Assembly: GCA_963579025.1 (NCBI GenBank)
Contig: CAUZFZ010000013.1
Coordinates: 44,423-108,422, forward strand
DNA length: 64,000 nucleotides
Reading direction: 5' to 3'
Source of the DNA: CAUZFZ01 sp963579025
GTDB taxonomy: Bacteria > Planctomycetota > Planctomycetia > Planctomycetales > Planctomycetaceae
Of the stretch, positions 49,313-58,377 are shown one piece after another. The notes beneath the pieces are model-generated. The model saw only the letters and a list, made by a program, of their open reading frames with translations. It was not told the DNA's origin and did no database searches. The translations under genes and the position numbers were made by a program. Numbering within the stretch: the stretch's first letter is position 1; each line of letters begins with the position of its first letter.

Positions 49313-50974
49313 ATGCGAGTTGTCGCCTGCCGGCCTGTCTTTGCGGTGTTGCTCTGTCTCGGTGCAAACGTCACGGCATCAGCCGCTGATGCGTTGCACG
49401 TGCAGATTGATCGGCAGATCGCCGCACAGATTCAGGGCTCGGTCGCCGAAGTCACGAATGATGCCGCATTCCTGCGACGCGTTCACCTGGACTTCGCGGG
49501 TGTCATTCCCACCGCCGCGGAAACTCAGGAGTTTCTGGCGAGCAACGACACGACCAAACGAACGAAACTGATCGATCGCCTGCTCGCATCGCCAGCTTAC
49601 TCCCGCCGCATGAGGGACGCTCTCACTGTCATGCTGCTGGAACGTCGCTCGGGCAGCACTGTGCCACTTGCAAACTGGAACACGTTTCTTGAGTCGTCGT
49701 TCGCCGCCAACAAGCCATGGGATCAACTGGTCCTTGAGCTGATTCAAGCGGATGCCGCGAAAGAGGGCACCGCTGGCACCGTCAAGTTTTTCGCTGCCAG
49801 CGGTCGGACGGATCTGCATCAGGCGACTCAGGATGTCGCTCGGCTGTTTCTGGGTATGAATATTCATTGTGCGAAATGTCACGATCACCCCACCGTCGAT
49901 GAGTACAAACAGGCGGACTACTTCGGGCTGTTCGCCTACCTCGGTCAAAGCAAAGTCGGCAAGCATTCCAGCGGGACCGCCTGGCTGGTCGAAAACATCG
50001 CGGCAGGCAAGACCGAGTTCGCCTCTGTCTTCGAACCGGACTTGAAGCACCTGATTGGCCCGCGCCTTCCGGGACGCAGCGAGGTCGAAGTCGTCGTCTT
50101 TGAAAAAGGCCAGGAACTCGCTGAGCCGGCAAAGGATGGACTGCCGGGCATTCCGAAGTTTCGGCCGCGGCTGTTGCTGGCCGATCATCTCGCGACGGCC
50201 GACAACCGGCGGTTCGTCGAAAACAGCGTCAATCGCTTCTGGTTTCTGATGATGGGGCGCGGACTCGTGTCTCCGCTGGACATGCTCCACAAGGGCAACC
50301 CGGCTTCACATCCGCAGTTGCTCAAGGTGCTGGCCGATGAGTTCGTGTCACACAAGTTTGACGTGCGCTGGCTGCTGCGTGAGATCGCACTCAGCCAGTC
50401 ATATCAGCGGTCGGGTGTGTTGCCCGAAGGCGTGAAGTCAGAGGACGCACCGGCAACCAGTTACCGCGCGGCCAACCCCAAGGGGCTTTCACCCGAGCAG
50501 ATGGCGTGGAGCGTCATGCGTGCCACCGGCAACCTCGAAAGGATTAAGAAGACGCAGCGACCGGCGGATTCAAAGTTCAGCTACAAGGATTACATCAACG
50601 CGCGGATTCCCGCTCCGGATAATCTCGAAGACACGATGACGCTGTTTACATCCATATTTGGTAACCCGCCCGGTGAGGCGGAAACACAGTTTCAGCCGTC
50701 GATGGGACAGGCACTGTTCCTCATGAATGAGCCGCTTCTGCTCGACTGGCTGAAGCCGCGTGACGGAAACCTGGTGGAACGTCTGGGCAAACAGGACGAC
50801 TCCGCCGTTGTGATCCAGCAACTGTATCTCAACATCCTGAGTCGGCTTCCCGACGAAACCGAACAGTCGGACCTGGTCGCGTGGCTCGATAAGCGTAAGG
50901 ACCGACGCAGCGATGCCATCAGCGAGTGTGCCTGGGCGCTGCTGACTTCGACCGAGTTCCGATTGAATCACTGA
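49313..50974 (+). CDS. DUF1549/DUF1553 planctomycete exported protein
   Basis: 553 residues with a signal peptide (VVACRPVFAVLLCLGANVTASA). DUF1549 spans about 40-200 (DAAFLRRVHLDFAGVIPTAAE; NIHCAKCHDHP, a CxxCH haem-like motif), and DUF1553 about 290-550 (RFVENSVNRFWFLMMGRGLVSPLDML, GNPASHPQLL). These proteins are always partnered with DUF1501 proteins in planctomycetes; the set is thought to degrade sulphated or complex polysaccharides, but the chemistry is unproven. GGAGAGG precedes ATG 49313. It is the first gene of a three-gene set. Confidence 0.9.
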   Translation: MRVVACRPVFAVLLCLGANVTASAADALHVQIDRQIAAQIQGSVAEVTNDAAFLRRVHLDFAGVIPTAAETQEFLASNDTTKRTKLIDRLLASPAYSRRMRDALTVMLLERRSGSTVPLANWNTFLESSFAANKPWDQLVLELIQADAAKEGTAGTVKFFAASGRTDLHQATQDVARLFLGMNIHCAKCHDHPTVDEYKQADYFGLFAYLGQSKVGKHSSGTAWLVENIAAGKTEFASVFEPDLKHLIGPRLPGRSEVEVVVFEKGQELAEPAKDGLPGIPKFRPRLLLADHLATADNRRFVENSVNRFWFLMMGRGLVSPLDMLHKGNPASHPQLLKVLADEFVSHKFDVRWLLREIALSQSYQRSGVLPEGVKSEDAPATSYRAANPKGLSPEQMAWSVMRATGNLERIKKTQRPADSKFSYKDYINARIPAPDNLEDTMTLFTSIFGNPPGEAETQFQPSMGQALFLMNEPLLLDWLKPRDGNLVERLGKQDDSAVVIQQLYLNILSRLPDETEQSDLVAWLDKRKDRRSDAISECAWALLTSTEFRLNH

Positions 50975-50979
50975 GTCTC

Positions 50980-51071
50980 GTTTAACGGCAAGCCGCAGGC
51001 GTCGGTGTTTTGGACGTCGGTGTTTTGGACGTCGCTGGCGAAACGCCGACGCCTGCGGCTTGCCGTTAAAC
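50980..51071. repeat. Long inverted repeat between DUF1549 and DUF1501 genes
   Basis: A 92-bp element with perfect 26-bp arms, GTTTAACGGCAAGCCGCAGG... and its complement, enclosing a tandem duplication of TCGGTGTTTTGGACG. It lies inside the presumed operon, so transcription may pass through a stable hairpin. Confidence 0.9.
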
Positions 51072-51086
51072 GATTAGAGAGCAGAC

Positions 51087-52364
51087 ATGAATCACCCGTA
51101 CGAGTGCGGCGGCCCGCAGCATGAACTGTCCAGACGACAGTGGCTCGGTTCTATGGCGGGAGCGACGGCCGGAGTTGGCATGAGCAGCCTGCTCGAGCCT
51201 GCCATTGCAGACGAACTGAAGTCTCGCCAGCAGCAGTTTCTGCTCATCTGGCTGGATGGAGGCATGAGTCAGCTTGAGAGCTGGGATCCGAAACCCGGCT
51301 CTGAGTTCGGCGGCCCTTACCGGGCGATTCCGACGAAGTTGCCCGGCGTTCATATCAGCGAGCTGATGCCGAAGACGGCTCAGCAGATGCACCGTCTGTC
51401 GGTTGTGCGAAGTATGAGCACGAAAGATGAAAACCACTCAACCGGCGTCCCGCGAATCCTGCGTGGCGATCCCAAGAACCGCGGCGTGACGTACCCGTAT
51501 CTGGGCGCGGCGATGGCGAAGCTTAAAGGGGATCCGAAAAGCCCGCTTCCGAATTACGTCTGGGTCAAGCCCGGATCCGGCGGCTACATCTGGCAGCACG
51601 CCGGCTTTCTCGGTTCGCGGTATGGCGCACTCGCATTAGGAGATGGCAAGCCCCCGATTCACATCAACCGACCGCCGGAAATTACTGAAGAAGTCGACCA
51701 GGAACGCAATGCGCTGCGAACGCGGATCAATCAGCGGTTTCGAGAACGGCGGCGTGAAAGTGAACTCGACGCCTACGAATACTCGTTCGAAACCGCACAG
51801 CAGATCATTCGCCGTCGTGATCTGTTTGATGACCCCGATCCGAAAGATGCCGAGCGCTACGGATCACACCCGCTGGGACGACACATCCTGCAGTCGCGAC
51901 GTCTGCTCGAAGCCGGCGTGTTGTTCGTGCAATGTCACTCGTACCACTGGGACACGCACGGCGACAACTTCAACATGCACCACGACCTGGTGCCGCAGAT
52001 TGATCAGCCCTTCGCGGCACTGCTTGAGGACCTGGACGACCGCGGTATGGACAACGTAATGGTCATCCTGATGTCCGAGTTCGGACGCACGCCAAAGATC
52101 AATCAGCGAGTCGGCCGTGATCACTGGCCGGAAGCGTGGTCACTGGCCATGGCAGGATCGGGGATTCGGCGTGGCAACATTATCGGCAAGACAACGCCCA
52201 ATGGAGCCTGGGTTGATGGCGAGGAGTACGACATCGGCCACGTGTTCCAGACAGTCTTCAAAGCGGCTGGCGTCGATCCAGACACAACCGAGTACATGAA
52301 CAACGGCCAGCCGCTCCCGATCGCGCACGAGGACTGCGGCGTGATCAACGAGTTACTCGTTTGA
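51087..52364 (+). CDS. DUF1501 Tat-exported protein
   Basis: 425 residues with a twin-arginine leader (LSRRQWLGSMAGATAG). The DUF1501 body, related to the alkaline-phosphatase/sulfatase fold, shows FLLIWLDGGMSQLESWDPKPG, the ENHSTGVPRIL metal region, and VMSEFGRTP followed by GRDHWP near the C-terminus. It follows the DUF1549/DUF1553 gene by 112 bp and is its usual partner. It is probably periplasmic. Substrate unknown. Confidence 0.92.
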   Translation: MNHPYECGGPQHELSRRQWLGSMAGATAGVGMSSLLEPAIADELKSRQQQFLLIWLDGGMSQLESWDPKPGSEFGGPYRAIPTKLPGVHISELMPKTAQQMHRLSVVRSMSTKDENHSTGVPRILRGDPKNRGVTYPYLGAAMAKLKGDPKSPLPNYVWVKPGSGGYIWQHAGFLGSRYGALALGDGKPPIHINRPPEITEEVDQERNALRTRINQRFRERRRESELDAYEYSFETAQQIIRRRDLFDDPDPKDAERYGSHPLGRHILQSRRLLEAGVLFVQCHSYHWDTHGDNFNMHHDLVPQIDQPFAALLEDLDDRGMDNVMVILMSEFGRTPKINQRVGRDHWPEAWSLAMAGSGIRRGNIIGKTTPNGAWVDGEEYDIGHVFQTVFKAAGVDPDTTEYMNNGQPLPIAHEDCGVINELLV

Positions 52365-52424
52365 AATACCACGTGCATTGAGATCAGTTCAAACAGAAGA
52401 CAAACGCCTGATTGGGCAAGACAT

Positions 52425-53498
52425 ATGAACGCAAACGATGCTCCCGAACTGAACGTCAGCAAAGCCTGGGCCGGACGCACTCTCGTACACGAACGCCAGT
52501 TGACCTGCAGCGCCTTTACGCCGTGTGGCAAATACGTCATGGCTGGCAGTCACGATTTTCAGCTTCATCGCTGGGAGATCGAGGGAGAAGGACACGCCTC
52601 GCTGGCGGGGCACCCGTCGTGGGTCGGTGACCTGGCGTTCCACCCCGACTGCCGGCGGATCTATTCCGTGGACTATCACGGTGGTCTGCAGTGCCGAGAC
52701 TACACACAGCAGGCAAAGCCCCCACTCTGGTCGCAGCCGGATGCGCATTCACGCTGGGCTCGCAAAGTTGCAGTCAGTCCGGACGGCGATGTGGTCGCGT
52801 CCGGTGGCGATGATGGCGCTGTTCGATTGTGGTCGGCCGATGGAAAACCTTTGAGCAATCTGGAAGGGCACACGGGATACATCTTCAGCCTGATGTTCCA
52901 CCCGGATGGCACTCTTCTCAGCGGAGATCAGTTGGGAGTCATCCGGCATTGGGACGTGAAGAGTGGCAAACAGCTCCGAGAAATCGATGCCCGCAAACTG
53001 CATACGCGTCTCGAGAACTTCATTGCTCACGTTGGCGGAGTCCGATCCATGGCCATGCGTGCGGATGGAAAACTTCTCGCCTGTGGTGGCATGACCAATG
53101 CAAAGAGTAACGCGTTCTGTCCAGGCGATCCGCTGGTGCTGCTGTTCGATTTTCCGTCCGGCAAACTGGCCGGTGAATTGAAGCCGTCTCAAAAAGCCGA
53201 TGGTCCCATCAACGGACTGCGGTTTCTGCCGGACAACTCGCTGGTTGGAATCGGTGAGGGTGCTGCCGGAGCATCCCTCGCCTTCTGGAAAACGGATCAG
53301 GCCGCGCCTGTGCACAGCATCAAGTGCAGCAGTGGCTACTCAGTGGATCTGCATGAGGATCAGCGCAGGCTGGCTGTCAATCTCTGGCAGGTGAATGGAC
53401 GCACCGGAAACGGGCGACATTCCACACCAGAGACGTACGCCAGCAATCATGGCAACGTGACGATCTATCATCTGCACGAGAAGCCAGCCGAGGGCTGA
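52425..53498 (+). CDS. WD40 repeat protein
   Basis: 357 residues forming six to seven WD40 blades (for example FTPCGKYVMAGSHDFQLHRWEI, VSPDGDVVASGGDDGAVRLW, FHPDGTLLSGDQLGVIRHWDV). There is no signal peptide, so it is cytoplasmic unless exported otherwise. It is the third gene of the DUF1549-DUF1501 set, 60 bp after DUF1501, an arrangement found repeatedly in planctomycetes. A scaffold role is inferred. It is followed by about 165 bp without features. Confidence 0.88.
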   Translation: MNANDAPELNVSKAWAGRTLVHERQLTCSAFTPCGKYVMAGSHDFQLHRWEIEGEGHASLAGHPSWVGDLAFHPDCRRIYSVDYHGGLQCRDYTQQAKPPLWSQPDAHSRWARKVAVSPDGDVVASGGDDGAVRLWSADGKPLSNLEGHTGYIFSLMFHPDGTLLSGDQLGVIRHWDVKSGKQLREIDARKLHTRLENFIAHVGGVRSMAMRADGKLLACGGMTNAKSNAFCPGDPLVLLFDFPSGKLAGELKPSQKADGPINGLRFLPDNSLVGIGEGAAGASLAFWKTDQAAPVHSIKCSSGYSVDLHEDQRRLAVNLWQVNGRTGNGRHSTPETYASNHGNVTIYHLHEKPAEG

Positions 53499-53663
53499 GA
53501 GCCGGCGGCTTCGCCTGTTCGTATCGCTGTCGCTCTGGACCTGCCACATCTCGGGCGGACTCGTTCGCCTGCCACCGTCCGCCCTCCCGTTGCTTCCGCT
53601 CACATCAACGCTCGCTTACCCTTGCGCGGTCAACCCGAAAACTCATCGTAGACGAGGCAACTT

Positions 53664-55595
53664 ATGCTTCTGGCCGCAGACGAAGCAGGCAAATTCCTTG
53701 GCATGCACACCCTCGACTGGGTTGTGCTGGCTGTCTATTTCATCGTGATCATCGTGATTGGTGTCTGGTCCGTGAGGAAGGTCAAGAATATGACCGACTA
53801 CTTCATGGGCGGCCGACGCTTCGGCAAGGTCTTCATGATGTTCTTTGCCTTCGGAGCCGGTACCAGCTCCGAGCAGGCCATCAGTGTTGTCGCCGGAACG
53901 TGGCGCGTCGGTCTGGCCGGAATCTGGTGGCAGTTTCTATGGCTGTGGGCGACTCCCTTTTACTGGATCGTCGCTCCCGTAATGCGCCGCATGCGTGCCT
54001 TGACTACTGCCGATTTCTTTGAGCACCGCTACAGCACCAGCACAGCCACGCTGTACTCAGTTTACGGCATCATCATGGCGACAGTGTTTATTGCTGGCGG
54101 ACTGTTCTCCAGCGGCAAGATGGTGAACGCTCTGACCGGCGGCGAGCTGGACCAGGTCGCCACCCGCGCCAACATCACAGTCCCTGCTGTCAGCTTCAAC
54201 GACGAAACAAGGCAGTGGGAAACTGGTCAGCGGCAGGTACAGGGCTACGAATTCGCGATCCTCGCCATGACGGTCCTGTTCGTTGCCTATGGAATGGCCG
54301 GGGGCCTGGGCGCCGCCATCATCACGGACTTCATTCAGGGGATTCTGACAATCACGTTTTCGTTCCTGCTTCTGCCGTTTGTCTTTGGGATGATCGGCGG
54401 TTTCGGGCACCTGCACGATCACGGCGAAGTCAAACAGGGCATGTTCGATCTTGTGGCCAGCGCTGAGGTTGCAGCACAACTCGGTCGCGAACCGATCACC
54501 ATTTTTTACGTTCTGATGCTGTCACTGACCGCTCTGTGCGGGATCGTTGTTCAGCCTCACATCATGGGTGTCTGCGGTGCCGGCAAGACTGAGTTCGAAG
54601 GCCGCTTTGGATTTACTGTCGGCAATTTCCTGAAACGCTTCTGCACAATCGCATGGACGTTTACCGGCCTTGCCTGTGTTGTCTGGTATTTGACGCCCGG
54701 ACTCAGTCCGCTGTCCGAGATCGAGATCAATCAGCTCACCCCCGGGCACGTGGATTTCGATCCGGAAGTCAACAAGGCTTTCGCCGACGACCTGTTTGGC
54801 CGGGCTGCGTACACAATCCTTCCGACGATTTCACACGGACTTGTGGGGCTGCTGCTGGCCTCATTGCTGGCTGCGGTAATGAGCACCGGCGACGCCCAGA
54901 TGGTCGTGGGCAGCGGCCTGTTTACAGAGAACATTTATCGTCGCTTTTTTGTCAAAGTCGCGTCCGACCGACACTACCTCTGGGTGGGGCGCATTGCCGG
55001 ACTTGTCATCGTGTTGCTGGCCCTGGTCCTGCAGAGTTCATTTACGGACGTGATCCACGCATTGAAGGTCATCATCAAGACTCCTGCCGCGATCGGAATC
55101 AGCCTCTGGTTCGGTATCGTCTGGCGTCGCTGGACGTGGCCAGCAGTCTGGGCCTCAACGCTGGCCGCCGTCGGAGCCTGGGCTACTGTTGCGTACTATC
55201 CGAACCTTCTTGCACAGGCGGGCTTTCCGAGAGAGATGTTCAGTTTCAACGAGGTCGGCGACGTGACCCGGATGACGGACGCGTGGCAGATGGCTGTATA
55301 CCTTTCGGCTGGCGTCGTCGTTGGGATCGTGGTCAGTCTGATTACGCCAAGGCAGCCGGTGGAGCAGCTCGACCGATTCTTCTCGCTGATTCACACACCT
55401 GTGAGACCCGGCGAAGAAGTGGCTTCGCCCTGTACCCTGCCAGCGGATCCGCTGCCGCAGAACCGCAAGCTGTTCAAACATCCGGACATCGAACTTCCGA
55501 TGCCGACAGTCGTCGGGCTGGGTGGGTTTGCCCTCGCGTGGCTGTGCGTCGGCCTGATTATCTGGCTGACCAAGTACCTGTCTGAGGCGCTATGA
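53664..55595 (+). CDS. Sodium:solute symporter (SSS family)
   Basis: 643 residues with about thirteen to fifteen transmembrane segments. Seen: the TM1 region LDWVVLAVYFIVIIVIGVWS, then DYFMGGRRFGKVFMMFFAFGAGTS, the typical SSF start with sodium-site residues, and LLASLLAAVMSTGDAQMVVGSGLFTENIY, the SSF signature with a conserved MST(G)D. An extended loop of about 35 residues after TM4 is slightly unusual. GAGG precedes the ATG. Substrate (sugar, amino acid, acid) is not predictable. Confidence 0.92.
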   Translation: MLLAADEAGKFLGMHTLDWVVLAVYFIVIIVIGVWSVRKVKNMTDYFMGGRRFGKVFMMFFAFGAGTSSEQAISVVAGTWRVGLAGIWWQFLWLWATPFYWIVAPVMRRMRALTTADFFEHRYSTSTATLYSVYGIIMATVFIAGGLFSSGKMVNALTGGELDQVATRANITVPAVSFNDETRQWETGQRQVQGYEFAILAMTVLFVAYGMAGGLGAAIITDFIQGILTITFSFLLLPFVFGMIGGFGHLHDHGEVKQGMFDLVASAEVAAQLGREPITIFYVLMLSLTALCGIVVQPHIMGVCGAGKTEFEGRFGFTVGNFLKRFCTIAWTFTGLACVVWYLTPGLSPLSEIEINQLTPGHVDFDPEVNKAFADDLFGRAAYTILPTISHGLVGLLLASLLAAVMSTGDAQMVVGSGLFTENIYRRFFVKVASDRHYLWVGRIAGLVIVLLALVLQSSFTDVIHALKVIIKTPAAIGISLWFGIVWRRWTWPAVWASTLAAVGAWATVAYYPNLLAQAGFPREMFSFNEVGDVTRMTDAWQMAVYLSAGVVVGIVVSLITPRQPVEQLDRFFSLIHTPVRPGEEVASPCTLPADPLPQNRKLFKHPDIELPMPTVVGLGGFALAWLCVGLIIWLTKYLSEAL

Positions 55596-55853
55596 GCAGT
55601 ACCTTGGATGCTGTTTTTACAGCACTTTCCTGGGGGTCTCAGCCAACGAGCTGCCTGGCTTGACAGGTTAGACGGCGGGCCTCATGATCAACAAATTGAC
55701 TGGTTCCTGCCAATCGTGGGCTACAGTCGCAGCGTTTGCGGGCCCGGACGTTTCAAACTCCTCGTGTACGACGGCTCTGTAGGGCGTCATCGAGTGGGTC
55801 GATCAGTTTCCGGGAGCCTTGGGTTCGTCACTTCAAACACTGGAAGCCGAAGC

Positions 55854-56210
55854 ATGTCAGCAGGTCATCGCCGGTTGGATATCGAGGAAGTCGGTGACGT
55901 CACCATCGCGAAGTTCGTCGATAAGAAAATCCTCGACGAAGGAAACATCCAGATCATCGGCAACCAGTTATTCAGTCTGGTGGAAGAGGATGGACGATCA
56001 AAGATCGTGCTGGACTTTTCGAATGTCGAGTATCTCTCCAGTGCTGCCCTCGGCAAGCTGATCACGATGGATAAGAAGGTGAAAGCGGCGAAGGGCAAAA
56101 TGCGATTGTGCAGCGTGCGTCCAGACATTTATGAAGTCTTTGCCATCACGAAGCTCAACAAGCTGTTTGACATGCAAGAGGACCAGGAGCAGGCTCTGAA
56201 AGGCATGTAG
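55854..56210 (+). CDS. STAS-domain anti-sigma factor antagonist
   Basis: 118 residues, the size of SpoIIAA/RsbV. The STAS core shows IVLDFSNVEYLSSAALGKLI with the phosphorylatable serine within LSSAALG (about residue 62). I chose ATG 55854 because GGAAG precedes it and the family begins there; the frame is open further upstream. It lies 73 bp before an RsbW-like kinase gene, so it forms the antagonist half of a partner switch. A cognate RsbU-type phosphatase could be the domain encoded at 32.9 kb. Confidence 0.88.
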   Translation: MSAGHRRLDIEEVGDVTIAKFVDKKILDEGNIQIIGNQLFSLVEEDGRSKIVLDFSNVEYLSSAALGKLITMDKKVKAAKGKMRLCSVRPDIYEVFAITKLNKLFDMQEDQEQALKGM

Positions 56211-56283
56211 CAGTTGCTGCGACGACTTGCCCACTGGACTGGGCCGGATGAGTTTTCCTCGAGGCAGCAGCCACGACCTAACC

Positions 56284-56709
56284 ATGGCCAGCACTGACGA
56301 ATTTGACGTCACCATCCCCAGCGACACTGCAAAAGGCCGTGAGGTCCAGGAACAGATCGTAGGTGGGATGGAGCAGCGAGGTTTCTCGCCACGCGACGTA
56401 TTCGGAGTCCGGTTAGCGCTGGAAGAAGCGCTGGTCAATGCCATCAAGCACGGCAACCGGATGGATCCGGATAAGGTCGTCCGTGTCCAATGGCAGCTCG
56501 ATGCCGAGCACGTCCGAGTTGTCATCGAAGATCAGGGAACCGGATTTGACGTTAGCGACGTGCCGGATCCGACGGACGACGAGAATCTCGACAAGCCGGG
56601 CGGTCGTGGCATCATGTTGATGCGGTCGTTCATGTCTGAGGTTGCGTACAACGAACTGGGGAACTGTCTCACACTGGTGAAGCGCGTCAATGACGATGAC
56701 GACGACTGA
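56284..56709 (+). CDS. Anti-sigma factor / serine kinase (RsbW-like)
   Basis: 141 residues of a GHKL ATPase: N-box LALEEALVNAIKHGN, G1 VVIEDQGTGFD, and G2-like GGRGIMLMRSFM. Such proteins bind a sigma factor or other partner and phosphorylate the STAS antagonist. ATG 56284 fits the family start best; ATG 56248 is an alternative and neither has a strong ribosome site. The tail is very acidic (NDDDDD). No sigma factor gene is adjacent, so the final target is unknown. Confidence 0.88.
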   Translation: MASTDEFDVTIPSDTAKGREVQEQIVGGMEQRGFSPRDVFGVRLALEEALVNAIKHGNRMDPDKVVRVQWQLDAEHVRVVIEDQGTGFDVSDVPDPTDDENLDKPGGRGIMLMRSFMSEVAYNELGNCLTLVKRVNDDDDD

Positions 56710-56824
56710 ACACCCGGTTCGCTTCCGTGAGTGCGGACTGGCGGGATTCGTTTCTCAGTGGCGAATCAGTGTGTGAAGAGTCTTGATGCAGATTGCAGAG
56801 TGATCTATCTTCCCGCCAAACCGA

Positions 56825-56897
56825 TCCCCTGTAGCTCAGCTGGTAGAGCGAGCGGCTGTTAACCGCTAGGTCCTTGGTTCGAGTCCAAGCGGGGGAG
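56825..56897 (+). tRNA. tRNA-Asn(GTT)
   Basis: A 73-nt cloverleaf: acceptor TCCCCTG/CGGGGGA, D-arm GCTCAGCTGGTAGAGC, anticodon stem AGCGG/CCGCT with loop CTGTTAA (anticodon GTT), and T-arm CTTGG TTCGAGT CCAAG. CCA is not encoded. Its 3' half (56853-56897) is the left attachment core of the integrated element, and the gene remains intact. Confidence 0.96.
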
Positions 56898-56900
56898 CTT
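56853..56900 (+). repeat. attL: 48-bp direct repeat (3' half of tRNA-Asn)
   Basis: Begins CGGCTGTTAACCGCTAGG and ends GGGGGAGCTT; identical to 63873-63920. It restores the tRNA 3' end, which is how integrases of this type avoid killing the tRNA. Confidence 0.95.
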
Positions 56901-56916
56901 CCATAAGACTTTACTG

Positions 56917-56933
56917 AGCCACAACTTGTGGCT
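56917..56933. promoter_or_regulatory. 17-bp palindrome between attL and the integrase
   Basis: AGCCACAA-C-TTGTGGCT is a perfect 8-bp dyad in the short gap between attL and the integrase gene. It could be an operator or an arm-type binding site; this is inference from symmetry and position. Confidence 0.4.
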
Positions 56934-57009
56934 ACCTGCCGACCGCTGGCAGAGCAGCAAAAGTCCTTGACTACGCGCTTTCATACGCGCTAACTCAAGG
57001 AGAGCTGCA

Positions 57010-58259
57010 ATGTCGCGTCCGAAGAAGAAGCCGTCCTACCTGCTTCACAGCCCAGTGGGCAAGCCTACGCCCGCCTCAATGGTCGAGTCGTCTATCTGGG
57101 GAAATACGGTTCCCCCGAATCCAGAGACCAGTACGACGAAGTCGTCGGTGCCTGGCTGGAAGGGCAGTCGACAGACCGATTCACCATCCATGTCGATGAA
57201 CTGGCTCTTGAGTATCTGACCCACTGCGCGGCGTACTACGTCAAGAATGGCGAACCGACGTCGGAGGTCAGTTCAACCCGCTACGCCCTCCGACTTGTCG
57301 TGCGTCAGTCCGGCTCGGATCGCGCCAAGGGGTTCGGTCCCCAGAAACTGATGGCAGTCCGCGACGAAATGGTTCGGCTTGGCTGGACCCGTCCGACGAT
57401 CAATAAGCAAATCGGCAGAATCCGCCGCTGTTTCAAATGGGGCGTTCAGCAGGAACTGATCCCGCCTGAAACACTGATGGGCTTGCAGACCGTTCCCGGT
57501 CTCCGTGCTGGGCGATCGGCAGCGAAGGAAGCTGATCCCGTGCTTCCGGTTTCGACTGCTGCCGTGGATGCCGTCAAGCCGTTCGTCAGTCGCCAGGTGT
57601 GGGCGATGATTCAACTCCAACGGCTGACAGGTGCCAGGCCGGGAGAAATCGCTCAGATGCGTGGTTGTGACCTGAACATGGCCGGGGAGCTGTGGGAATA
57701 CCGGCCGGAGTCGCACAAGACGCAGCATCACGGACGCGAGCGAATCATCATTCTGGGGAAAGCGGCTCAAACAGTAGTCCGGGAATTCTTGCGTCCAGAC
57801 CTGGCAGAGTTTCTGTTCTCGCCTGCGGATGCTCGCCGCGAGTTCGACGAACGGCGGAAAGCGGGCCGCAAGACGCCGATGACGCCAAGTCACCAGGCGC
57901 GCCGACGGAGACGGAAACCTCGCAGGCAACCAGGCGAACGCTATTCGAAATCCGGCTACTCGGGGGCTGTTCGGAAAGCCTGTGAGAAAGCGTTCGGGAT
58001 GCCGCCTGAACTCCGGAACGTCTCAACCGCGTTGCCCGATGACGAACGCGAAACGCTCTGCGCGGAAGCCAGTGCTTGGCGGAAAGAGCATTGCTGGAAT
58101 CCGCACCAGTTGAGACACACGGCAGCGACTGAGATTCGCCGTGCGTACGGGCTGGAAGCGGCACAGGTTGTTCTGGGTCACTCCGATGCCCATGTGACGG
58201 AGATTTACGCCGAACGCGACTTGAACCTCGCGAAGCAGGTCGCTGCGAAGATCGGCTGA
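57010..58259 (+). pseudogene. Tyrosine recombinase (integrase), frameshifted near its N-terminus
   Basis: ATG 57010 follows AAGGAG and encodes SRPKKKPSYLLHSP. At about 57040-57057 the frame must move by one to continue as GQAYARLNGRVVYLGKYGSPESRDQY, the usual N-terminal arm domain of planctomycete integrases; from there it is open to 58259, about 416 residues in all. A GTG at 57300 in the second frame would lose this domain. The catalytic domain is complete: Arg in TGARPGEI, Lys region HKTQHHGRERI, HQLRHTAA, GHSDAHVTEIYAERD with the nucleophilic Tyr. An arginine-rich insert of about 50 residues precedes the HxxR box. Excision is probably impaired if the shift is real. Confidence 0.85.
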
Positions 58260-58377
58260 TATCATCAGGACGTTGCCGGGTCGCGGCTTGATCACCGCAT
58301 CGACTGGCTGCGGTTGAAGCACTCTGTTCCCGCTTCGCTGTGGTCGGTCACCCGGCCTTGAATGGGAACAGAACGCT

